Below are positions 6,151 through 11,413 of a DNA stretch of 11,413 nt, piece by piece. The first letter of the stretch is position 1. Each line of letters begins with the position of its first letter. The DNA comes from Thermotogaceae bacterium (GTDB taxonomy: Bacteria > Thermotogota > Thermotogae > B21-G9 > HyVt-16): the NCBI GenBank assembly GCA_011043375.1, contig DQYP01000007.1, positions 1 to 11,413 of the forward strand, given 5' to 3'. The notes beneath the pieces are model-generated. The model saw only the letters and a program-made list of their open reading frames with translations. It made no database searches and was not told the DNA's origin. A program made the position numbers and the translations under genes.

Positions 6151-7171
6151 AGATTTTTTTCTTGTGAAGTTCGTGATTACGAGTAAATTAACTGATGAGA
6201 TATTCGTGGGATATTTCTTTGGGAAAAAAGATGGAAAATTTGAATATAATTTGGCTGCCATTTCGCGGAGATACTTCAGCCCGAAGATGGTTGATCTTGA
6301 AAAAACATATTTAGGATTCAAAAGAGATCTTGAAAAAATAAAAAAAGAAATAGTCGAAAAGTTTCCAAATATCAAGGAATTAAATCGCGATATCCAGAAC
6401 TTCGTGAGAATACAGATAGGAAAAATAGGATATGATACCTTTGCAAAAAAGCTTCATAAAACCATAGAAGACGATGATGAAGGACTGCTGAGGATGCTTG
6501 TTAGGGAAATATTCGAAAGTTGGACTTCAAGGCTTGAATTGAACTTAGCGTATGAACTTTTAGATTATGAAATCATAACGAGAGAAATGGTTTCTACCTC
6601 AAGTGACGATAGAATCATCAGTCAAATCTATCAGCGTGATGACTTGAAAGAGCTTCCCGAAATATATCCGTTGATAGATCCCGTGGAGGGTGTATCTATA
6701 GACGAATTTCAAATCGGAGATAGAGTATTTTTCACCGTTTTGAATCCTGGCACGGAAGAAGTTAAAAACAAGTTGATAGAAAATTTTCCAAGACATTTTT
6801 CAAAAGATGGAGACAACATAATGCCGTTCGTTGGGGAACTTTTATCTAAAGAAGTGATGCCAACGATTTCCAAAGACTATGTTTTAATAAAGGTGGATTT
6901 TGGGAATGGAATAGTTGGAAAAGCTATCGTGTTGAGAAGTATAAAGCTTTTGGCAACGGGAGAAAGACTCAAAAAGCCGGAAGAAACGGAAATATCTCAA
7001 AATGTTGAGGAGATTGTATCAGGTGTACCTACTGAGCCGATCACTTCTGAAAGATTTGTGAGAGTTTCAAAAGAAAAACAACCTCTATTTACCATCGATT
7101 TTCTGTATGGTTTACTTTTAGCTTTATTATTTGTAGCTTTGATATTACTCATCACTTATTATTTTTTCTAA
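6143..7171 (+). CDS. Uncharacterised tail-anchored membrane protein
   Basis: I do not recognise this 342-residue protein. The start is TTG 6143, with AGGAGG (6130-6135) seven bases upstream; it overlaps the FliJ-like gene by eight bases. An upstream in-frame GTG at 6122 has no comparable ribosome site. Residues 1-45 look beta-rich (FFLVKFVIT, then DEIFVGYFFGKKDGKFEYNL). Residues 48-150 are charged and helical (LEKIKKEIVEKF, IFESWTSRLELNLAYELL). Residues 185-270 look like a second beta-rich domain (FQIGDRVFFTVLNPG, DYVLIKVDFGNGIVGKAIVL). A Pro/Glu-rich linker (about 275-305) leads to one hydrophobic helix, 319-342, at the extreme C-terminus. The Arg/Lys-rich segment just before it predicts a cytoplasmic body anchored in the inner membrane. 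There is no signal peptide. Overlap with the FliJ-like gene suggests the two products work together or are made in a fixed ratio. Confidence 0.75.
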   Translation: MARDFFLVKFVITSKLTDEIFVGYFFGKKDGKFEYNLAAISRRYFSPKMVDLEKTYLGFKRDLEKIKKEIVEKFPNIKELNRDIQNFVRIQIGKIGYDTFAKKLHKTIEDDDEGLLRMLVREIFESWTSRLELNLAYELLDYEIITREMVSTSSDDRIISQIYQRDDLKELPEIYPLIDPVEGVSIDEFQIGDRVFFTVLNPGTEEVKNKLIENFPRHFSKDGDNIMPFVGELLSKEVMPTISKDYVLIKVDFGNGIVGKAIVLRSIKLLATGERLKKPEETEISQNVEEIVSGVPTEPITSERFVRVSKEKQPLFTIDFLYGLLLALLFVALILLITYYFF

Positions 7172-7195
7172 GAAAATTCACCTTGAGTGATTTTC
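7172..7195. terminator. Hairpin at the convergent gene boundary, possible bidirectional terminator
   Basis: GAAAAT-T-CAC (7172-7181) pairs with GTGATTTTC (7187-7195) around the loop CTTGA, giving nine pairs with one bulged T. It starts directly after the plus-strand stop and includes the rsgA stop. Neither strand has a T-run immediately after the hairpin, so it is not a canonical intrinsic terminator. The call rests on the hairpin and its position between converging genes. Confidence 0.3.
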
Positions 7196-8038
7196 AAGAA
7201 GTTCCCTGTAAAAATCCACGTAGCTTTCATATCTGCTTTCTGCTATTGATGTTCCAATGGCCTCTTTCACGGTACATCCTGGTTCATCTATATGAACACA
7301 ATCTGGAAACGTGCAATGATCAACCTCTAAAAATTCTGGAAACAGTTTCTTGAGCTCGTCGGGTTTTATCTCAGATATATCAAGATTGGCAAATCCAGGT
7401 GTGTCGGCAACGTATCCACCGAATTCTAATCTCAACAATTCAGCATGGGTTGTGGTGTGTTTCCCTCTTTCGAGCTTTTCTGAGAGCTCTCCAACACGTA
7501 ATTTCACACCAGGAGATATGCAGTTCAACAAGCTACTTTTTCCAACTCCGGAAAGTCCAGCCAAAGTGGAGATTTTGTTTTTCAGAATGTCTTTCAATTC
7601 TTTGAGTCCGATCTCTTTTTTTGCACTGGTTCTCAAGGTTCTGTAATACTTCGAATAGATTTTCTCTATCTGTTCAAGCTCCTCAAATTCGTTCGAGTCT
7701 AAAAGGTCTATCTTGTTAAAGACTATCACAGTCGGTAGAGAAACCTTTTCCGCTAATATCAAGAATCGATCTATCATTTTCAAAGGAATCTTTGGTTGTT
7801 TCAATGTAGTTACGAGAACAACTTGATCCACATTTGCGATTCTTGGCTTTTTCAATTCGCTTTTTCTGTGTAAAATATTCTCTATCCTTCCAGATTCGAA
7901 AGAGTCTGGAATATATTCAACTATATCACCAACGATCGGTCTTATTCCTTGTATTTTGAATCTACCGCGCAACTTGCAGACATACCTCTCACCTGTTTCC
8001 CAATCTTCTACAGTTGCCATATTCGAGTGAAATCTCAC
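7178..8038 (-). CDS. rsgA: Ribosome small-subunit maturation GTPase RsgA (YjeQ)
   Basis: A circularly permuted GTPase that acts late in 30S assembly and is stimulated by the small subunit. The GTPase motifs appear in permuted order: G4 NKID (108-111), G5 SAK (138-140), G1 GLSGVGKSS (161-169), G2 HTTT (194-197) and G3 DTPGF (212-216). The C-terminal zinc motif uses Cys242, Cys247, His249 and Cys255. The N-terminal OB-fold domain includes CKLRGRFKIQG (21-31) and VGDIVEY (37-43). The listed start is GTG 8038, with AGAGGAG (8050-8044) five bases upstream. The frame upstream, however, still encodes RRRGVVV before that GTG, matching the usual first beta strand, so translation may begin earlier at a rare codon, for example ATC 8074-8072 behind AGGAGG (8090-8085). 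It lies 25 bases after rlmN, probably in the same transcript. Confidence 0.95.
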   Translation of the reverse strand: MRFHSNMATVEDWETGERYVCKLRGRFKIQGIRPIVGDIVEYIPDSFESGRIENILHRKSELKKPRIANVDQVVLVTTLKQPKIPLKMIDRFLILAEKVSLPTVIVFNKIDLLDSNEFEELEQIEKIYSKYYRTLRTSAKKEIGLKELKDILKNKISTLAGLSGVGKSSLLNCISPGVKLRVGELSEKLERGKHTTTHAELLRLEFGGYVADTPGFANLDISEIKPDELKKLFPEFLEVDHCTFPDCVHIDEPGCTVKEAIGTSIAESRYESYVDFYRELLENHSR

Positions 8039-8063
8039 TACTACTCCTCTTCTTCTGACGTTT

Positions 8064-9101
8064 TCAACGTTGATTTTTTACCAACCTCCTTGTACGCAAT
8101 TGACCACAGGCAGCGTCTATGTCATTTCCCTTTTCTTCCCTCACCACCGCTTCTATTCCCTTGAGTTTTAAAATACTTTCAAACTCTTTTATGTTTTTCT
8201 TACTACTCCTTTCTAACCCCGGGATGTCTATTGGATTGTATGGTATCAAATTCACATTGACTTTTAAACCTTTCAGCAATTCCGCAAGTTCTAAAGCATC
8301 TTCTTTGAAATCGTTGAATCCTTTTATCAGAATGTATTCTATGGTGACCCTTCTGTTGGTTTTTTCCAAGTAATATTTGATAGCTTGAACTAGCTCCTCC
8401 AGTGGATATTTGTAATTTATTGGCATCAATCTATCGCGCTTTCTGTTGTTTGGTGCATGTAGTGAAACGGAGAGATATATGTTCAATCCTTCCTGAGTTA
8501 AATCGTAAATCTTTGGGACGATTCCAGCAGTAGAAATGGTCACATGCCTCTGACTCAATCCAAGCATCTTCGGATCTACGACCATTTTCACACTCTTAAT
8601 GACTTTGTCATAATTCAAAAGTGGTTCACCCATTCCCATGTAAACTATGTTTGATATCTTGACGTTTTCATCCTTTTCCATGGTCAATATTTGAGAAATT
8701 ATCTCCGATGTTTCCAGATTCCTCACGAAACCACCTTGACCAGTCGCACAGAACGCACACTTCAAAGGGCAACCAACCTGCGTGGAAATGCATGCTGTTA
8801 TTCTGTTTCTATGAAATAGCAAAACAGATTCAACGGTATTACCATCCTCCAACTCAAACAGATACTTAGTTGTTTTATCTTTTTTTGAGACCTTTTTCTC
8901 TAAGATTCTGAGGGGTTGTATGTAATAAATATCTCGAAGTTTTTCTCTGCACACCTTTGATAGATTCGTCATTTTAGCAAAGTCAAAAACCTTTTTGTGA
9001 TATACCCAATCACATATTTGGTCGGCTCTGAATTTTTCCCAACCCATATTTTCGATCTCACTTTTTAATTCTTCATAATTGAAGTTCAAAATATTTTTCA
9101 C
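8064..9101 (-). CDS. rlmN: Dual-specificity 23S rRNA (A2503)/tRNA (A37) C2-methyltransferase RlmN
   Basis: A radical-SAM enzyme that methylates C2 of adenosine in 23S rRNA and some tRNAs. In this 345-residue version the 4Fe-4S ligands are Cys111, Cys115 and Cys118 in GCPLKCAFCATGQGG. The seven-residue-upstream Cys104 and the C-terminal Cys332 in DAACGQLRTR correspond to the two catalytic cysteines of the E. coli enzyme. Other family motifs are MGMGEPLLNYD (155-165), RHVTISTAGIVPKI (185-198), SVSLHAPN (211-218) and NLIPYNP (284-290). I chose GTG 9101 because AAAGG lies eight bases upstream. An in-frame GTG at 9110 would add three residues but sits inside that ribosome site. Pairing with rsgA makes a small ribosome-maturation unit. 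Family assignment is firm. Confidence 0.95.
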   Translation of the reverse strand: MKNILNFNYEELKSEIENMGWEKFRADQICDWVYHKKVFDFAKMTNLSKVCREKLRDIYYIQPLRILEKKVSKKDKTTKYLFELEDGNTVESVLLFHRNRITACISTQVGCPLKCAFCATGQGGFVRNLETSEIISQILTMEKDENVKISNIVYMGMGEPLLNYDKVIKSVKMVVDPKMLGLSQRHVTISTAGIVPKIYDLTQEGLNIYLSVSLHAPNNRKRDRLMPINYKYPLEELVQAIKYYLEKTNRRVTIEYILIKGFNDFKEDALELAELLKGLKVNVNLIPYNPIDIPGLERSSKKNIKEFESILKLKGIEAVVREEKGNDIDAACGQLRTRRLVKNQR

Positions 9102-9144
9102 GCATATCACCTTTGCAAATTTCTATTTAGTACAAAGACAAATA

Positions 9145-9161
9145 GTTGATTGAACATCAAC
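9145..9161 (-). terminator. Hairpin downstream of the zinc peptidase gene, possible weak terminator
   Basis: On the minus strand GTTGAT, loop GTTCA and ATCAAC form a perfect 6-bp stem, followed by TATTTGTCTTTG, which is only partly T-rich. It lies 30 bases after the peptidase stop and upstream of rlmN. The stem is short and AT-rich for a thermophile, so it may only slow transcription or do nothing. Separation of the two transcripts is not certain. Confidence 0.35.
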
Positions 9162-9190
9162 AATCTGTTTCAGTATACAGTCTATTTTCT

Positions 9191-9892
9191 TCAGGATCGA
9201 TCTCCACCAAACATACCTGCGATGAAGATCATCCTCAAAAGTTGTAACAACGCCATAGCCATCGAGGCTACGTACGTCAAAGCAGCAGCATTTAGGACTT
9301 TTTTAGCTGCTGTTACCTCTTGTTCTGGTAAGAGCAGATTATTTCTCAACAATTTCAATGCCCTTTTACTCGCATTCAATTCAACCGGTAAGGTTATTAT
9401 TGTAAATAAAACGGCCAGCGAGAAAAGGATTATTCCAAATCTTATGAGTGCCGGGTTGAAAAAGAGCAACCCGATTATAAATATGATCCATGACAAGCTT
9501 GAACCTATGCTTGCAACAGGAACTACCGCGTTTCTCAATATCAATGGAACGTAGTTCTCTTTGTGTTGTATGGCATGGCCGATTTCATGCGCGATGACAC
9601 CTATAGCTGCAACTGATTGACTCGAATATGTTGTTTTTGAAAGCCTGATGACTTTTGCCCTTGGATCATAATGATCGGTCAGAGAGCCGGATATCATTTC
9701 TATTTCAACATTGTACAATCCAGTGGAATCGAGGAGCATCCTCGCAACTTGTGCACCTGTCATTCCCAGAGAAGAGCGATATCTCGAATATTTGGAAAAC
9801 GTTGAACTCACCTGTATTTGAGCCCAAGCGGCTAACAAGATCGCTGGAATCAACAATATAAAGGTTGGATCAAACCAAAATGGGAAAAACAT
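9191..9892 (-). CDS. YugP-type membrane zinc metallopeptidase
   Basis: An integral-membrane neutral zinc metallopeptidase of the YugP family (Zn_peptidase_2). Numbered from the first ATG (9895), a hydrophobic N-terminal segment spans about 10-28. The segment DHYDPRAKVIRLSKTTYSS (74-92) and the active-site HEIGHAIQH (103-111; His103, Glu104, His107) are highly characteristic. Hydrophobic segments follow near 124-148, 151-170 and 204-228. LPVELNASKRAL (169-180) holds Glu172, the likely third zinc ligand. Two adjacent ATGs are possible: AGGAGG (9905-9900) lies seven bases from the second (9892) and four from the first (9895), so I chose the second. Its substrates are unknown in most bacteria. 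It stands between ndk and rlmN with its own strong ribosome site, and no convincing promoter is visible in the 55-base gap after ndk. Confidence 0.9.
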   Translation of the reverse strand: MFFPFWFDPTFILLIPAILLAAWAQIQVSSTFSKYSRYRSSLGMTGAQVARMLLDSTGLYNVEIEMISGSLTDHYDPRAKVIRLSKTTYSSQSVAAIGVIAHEIGHAIQHKENYVPLILRNAVVPVASIGSSLSWIIFIIGLLFFNPALIRFGIILFSLAVLFTIITLPVELNASKRALKLLRNNLLLPEQEVTAAKKVLNAAALTYVASMAMALLQLLRMIFIAGMFGGDRS

Positions 9893-9918
9893 CATTTCAC
9901 CTCCTGTTCATGAAGTCT

Positions 9919-9944
9919 AAGGAAAAAGACTCTTGAAAGTCCTT
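9919..9944 (-). terminator. Intrinsic terminator after ndk
   Basis: On the minus strand AAGGACT (9944-9938), loop TTCAAG and AGTCTTT (9931-9925) form a 7-bp stem with one G-T pair. The T-rich tract TTTTTCCTT (9927-9919) overlaps the end of the stem. It begins seven bases after the ndk stop. Structure and position fit a Rho-independent terminator. Some read-through to the peptidase gene is possible because no clear promoter for it is seen. Confidence 0.55.
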
Positions 9945-9950
9945 CGATGT

Positions 9951-10376
9951 TCAATTTTGAATTATTTCATCATCTTCAAAGAATATTCTCATCTCTCTTT
10001 CCGCACTTTCCAAACTGTCAGATGCATGAACGACGTTTTCTCTAACTGACAGAGCAAAATCGCCTCTTATAGATCCTGGAATTGCTTTCACAGCGTCCGT
10101 GTCCCCAACTATTTGCCTGACTGCTTCAACAGCTCTTGGACCCTCCAACACCATCAATACAACAGGCCCAGAAGTTATGAATTTTACTAATGGTTCATAG
10201 AAATCCTTACCTATATGTTCTTTGTACAGTTCCTCCGCCGTTTTTCTGGACATTCTGATCATTTTGAGACCTATCAAGTTCAATCCTTTCTTTTCAAATC
10301 TCGATATCACTTCACCAATCAATCTTCGTTTGACTCCATCGGGTTTGATGTAAACAAAAGTTCTTTCGATTTCCAT
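9951..10376 (-). CDS. ndk: Nucleoside diphosphate kinase
   Basis: A 141-residue cytoplasmic enzyme that transfers the gamma phosphate between nucleoside triphosphates and diphosphates through a phosphohistidine, keeping NTP and dNTP pools balanced. The N-terminal strand ERTFVYIKPDGVKR (4-17), the loop GDTDAVKAIPGSIRGDFA (91-108) and the active-site segment ENVVHASDSLESAE (113-126), with catalytic His117, are diagnostic. The length is normal for the family. The start is ATG 10376, because AAGGAGG (10390-10384) lies seven bases upstream; an in-frame TTG at 10382 is too close to that site. A strong extended -10 promoter upstream and a hairpin terminator downstream suggest a single-gene transcript. 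The C-terminal tail EDDEIIQN is acidic. No key residue is missing. Confidence 0.96.
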   Translation of the reverse strand: MEIERTFVYIKPDGVKRRLIGEVISRFEKKGLNLIGLKMIRMSRKTAEELYKEHIGKDFYEPLVKFITSGPVVLMVLEGPRAVEAVRQIVGDTDAVKAIPGSIRGDFALSVRENVVHASDSLESAEREMRIFFEDDEIIQN

Positions 10377-10409
10377 GTTCAATCCTCCTTGATCACATAT
10401 TCAATAGGT

Positions 10410-10418
10410 ATTATAGCA
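10410..10418 (-). promoter_or_regulatory. ndk promoter (consensus extended -10)
   Basis: On the minus strand TGC-TATAAT (10418-10410) is a perfect extended -10 element. No good -35 hexamer lies 16-18 bases further upstream, which is usual for extended -10 promoters. Transcription would start near 10403, leaving a leader of about 27 bases that contains the AAGGAGG ribosome site. Confidence 0.65.
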
Positions 10419-10449
10419 TTTTCACCATTTTATTAGTTTTTAAAAAACG

Positions 10450-11286
10450 TTACTTTCTGCTGTTGTTCAAAATCCAAAGCCCTGAGAGCACTGTTAGACC
10501 GCCCAACACAGTGTAAAAATTTGGGAAATTTTTTAGTATTATAGAATCAGCTACACTAGTAACGAGTGGTATGAAGTATATTGTATTTGTAGTGTAACGA
10601 GGATTTATGCGCTTTATTCCCGTGTTCCAGAAAAAATATGCGATACCCGAGCATACTATTGAAAGATACAACAGAGATATTAAAGTTTTAAAATCAAGGC
10701 TCAGATCGTTCTTTTTTTCAAAAATCGAAAATGGAATCAGAAATATGGACCCCCATATGGTTATACTAACAATGATTGACAGAGAATCTCCATCCTTTAT
10801 CCTATCGATGTGGTAGGTATAAAAAACCCAGGATAAAGCGGCACCGAGCATTAGAAAATCCCCAAATGGGTTCAGCTTTAAGATGAACCTTCCATTAAGA
10901 ATAATGATTGCAACACCTGTGAATGCAAGAAATGATGCTAAATATTCTTTCATAGTGGTCTTCCTTTTTTGAATCAAGTGTGAGAAAATCGTGTACAGAA
11001 TTGGAGCACTCGATATTATGAGTGAAGCATTCGTAGGATAGGTGAAAACGAGTCCGGAGTTTTCAAAAACGAAGTATGCTGTTACTCCCCAGAAACCCGC
11101 GAATATCACATCTTTTGAAAGAAAATCCTTGATTTTTCCACGAGATAGTATCACCAGCGTTAAGGACGCTATCATGAATCTAATCAAGGCGGCCGTTAAC
11201 GGTGGTATTGAATTCACTACCACCCTTGTCGCAATGAAGGAAATACCCCAGATCACCGTTACACTCCAAACCATCAATTTGTACAA
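10450..11286 (-). CDS. EamA/DMT-superfamily transporter (RhaT/YdcZ-like drug-metabolite exporter)
   Basis: A 278-residue polytopic membrane protein with two tandem EamA repeats of about five helices each, residues 5-133 and 142-274. The first repeat begins VIWGISFIATRVVVNSIPPL (11-30) and contains AALIRFMIAS (32-41). The second includes LGAALSWVFYTYHIDRI (147-163) and the basic segment NTGIKRINPRYTT (221-233). No signal peptide is present. Family members export amino acids, purines or other metabolites; the substrate cannot be told from sequence. The start is TTG 11286, supported by AGGGGTG seven bases upstream; the ATG four codons later is too far from that site. Its stop lies 73 bases before the ndk start, and the ndk promoter lies in that gap. 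No clear terminator or promoter is seen for this gene; the region upstream holds the repeats at 11311-11413. Confidence 0.9.
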   Translation of the reverse strand: MYKLMVWSVTVIWGISFIATRVVVNSIPPLTAALIRFMIASLTLVILSRGKIKDFLSKDVIFAGFWGVTAYFVFENSGLVFTYPTNASLIISSAPILYTIFSHLIQKRKTTMKEYLASFLAFTGVAIIILNGRFILKLNPFGDFLMLGAALSWVFYTYHIDRIKDGDSLSIIVSITIWGSIFLIPFSIFEKKNDLSLDFKTLISLLYLSIVCSGIAYFFWNTGIKRINPRYTTNTIYFIPLVTSVADSIILKNFPNFYTVLGGLTVLSGLWILNNSRK

Positions 11287-11310
11287 GAATAGACACCCCT
11301 ACAAGAGTTC

Positions 11311-11413
11311 TGATTCTGTTAACTAAAAGTGTTGAAATTTATCAAAAACCTCATTATTCTTTAAATAAGGGACCTTCCCCCAACACCTTGATTCTATTAA
11401 CTAAGAGTATTGA
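11311..11413. CRISPR. Two CRISPR-like repeat units at the right window edge (possible array border)
   Basis: Two 25-nt units, 11311-11335 and 11389-11413, match at 22 of 25 positions (mismatches at unit positions 8, 17 and 21) and are 78 nt apart. Both contain TTAACTA and end in -TTGA. The first continues AAATT; the second is cut by the window edge. The ending resembles the ATTGAAAC tail of many type I/III CRISPR repeats, including the Thermotoga repeat as I recall it. The sequence between them, about 48 nt, would be a long spacer. The first copy would be a degenerate terminal repeat. With only two copies visible, a chance or promoter-linked duplication remains possible. No cas gene is in the window. 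Confidence 0.45.

Noticed and set aside
9150..9554. 134-codon open frame on the plus strand
   Set aside because: It runs antisense to the zinc peptidase, whose HEIGH active site and family motifs make the minus-strand reading certain.
10377..10382. TTG start adding two residues to Ndk
   Set aside because: The AAGGAGG site is only one base from this TTG but seven bases from ATG 10376.
10437..10449. GTTTTTTAAAAAC inverted repeat after the EamA gene as a terminator
   Set aside because: The pairing is all A-T apart from one G-C pair, with a one-base loop, and no T-run follows; it could not form a useful RNA hairpin.
11287..11345. EamA promoter TTGATA-N17-TTAACA on the minus strand
   Set aside because: The -35 is fair but the -10 matches the consensus at only two of six positions, and the site overlaps the repeat unit, so no promoter is called.

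Overview
The window looks like a chromosomal segment of a Thermotogales bacterium, probably Pseudothermotoga or a close relative. The reasons are: close resemblance of the RsgA protein to what I recall of the Thermotoga maritima protein, AT-rich and purine-biased coding strands, strong AGGAGGTG ribosome sites, several TTG and GTG starts, a 2-oxoacid:ferredoxin oxidoreductase, and tight gene packing. The genus is inferred, not proven.

Layout. The left edge (1-503, minus) holds the first 167 codons of a KorB-type 2-oxoacid:ferredoxin oxidoreductase beta subunit. A 74-bp divergent region (504-577) carries two crossing promoters. From it a five-gene plus-strand operon runs from 578 to 7171: a short Ppx/GppA phosphatase, a PhoU-like protein, a 1139-residue fusion of an LptF-type permease, an LptA/OstA-like section and an LptD-like beta-barrel, a FliJ-like coiled-coil protein, and an unrecognised tail-anchored protein. 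These genes overlap or nearly abut, and several junctions look translationally coupled. The operon meets a minus-strand block end to end at 7171/7178.

The minus-strand block, in transcription order from the right, is an EamA/DMT transporter (11286-10450), nucleoside diphosphate kinase (10376-9951, with its own promoter and terminator), a YugP-type membrane zinc metallopeptidase (9892-9191), the rRNA/tRNA methylase RlmN (9101-8064) and the ribosome-assembly GTPase RsgA (8038-7178). At the right edge two near-identical 25-nt units, 78 nt apart, look like the border of a CRISPR array that continues outside the window, but this is unproven.

The most unusual item is the Lpt fusion. One reading frame encodes an inner-membrane permease, a signal-peptide-like segment beginning at an internal Met, a periplasmic bridge-like section and an outer-membrane barrel ending in Phe. 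It lies in an operon with polyphosphate/phosphate genes, in a lineage generally thought to lack lipopolysaccharide, so its cargo is an open question. The second notable item is the ppx-phoU junction, where a perfect hairpin lies exactly between a consensus ribosome site and the start codon and holds the upstream stop codon in its loop. No stretch over 300 bases lacks a gene.
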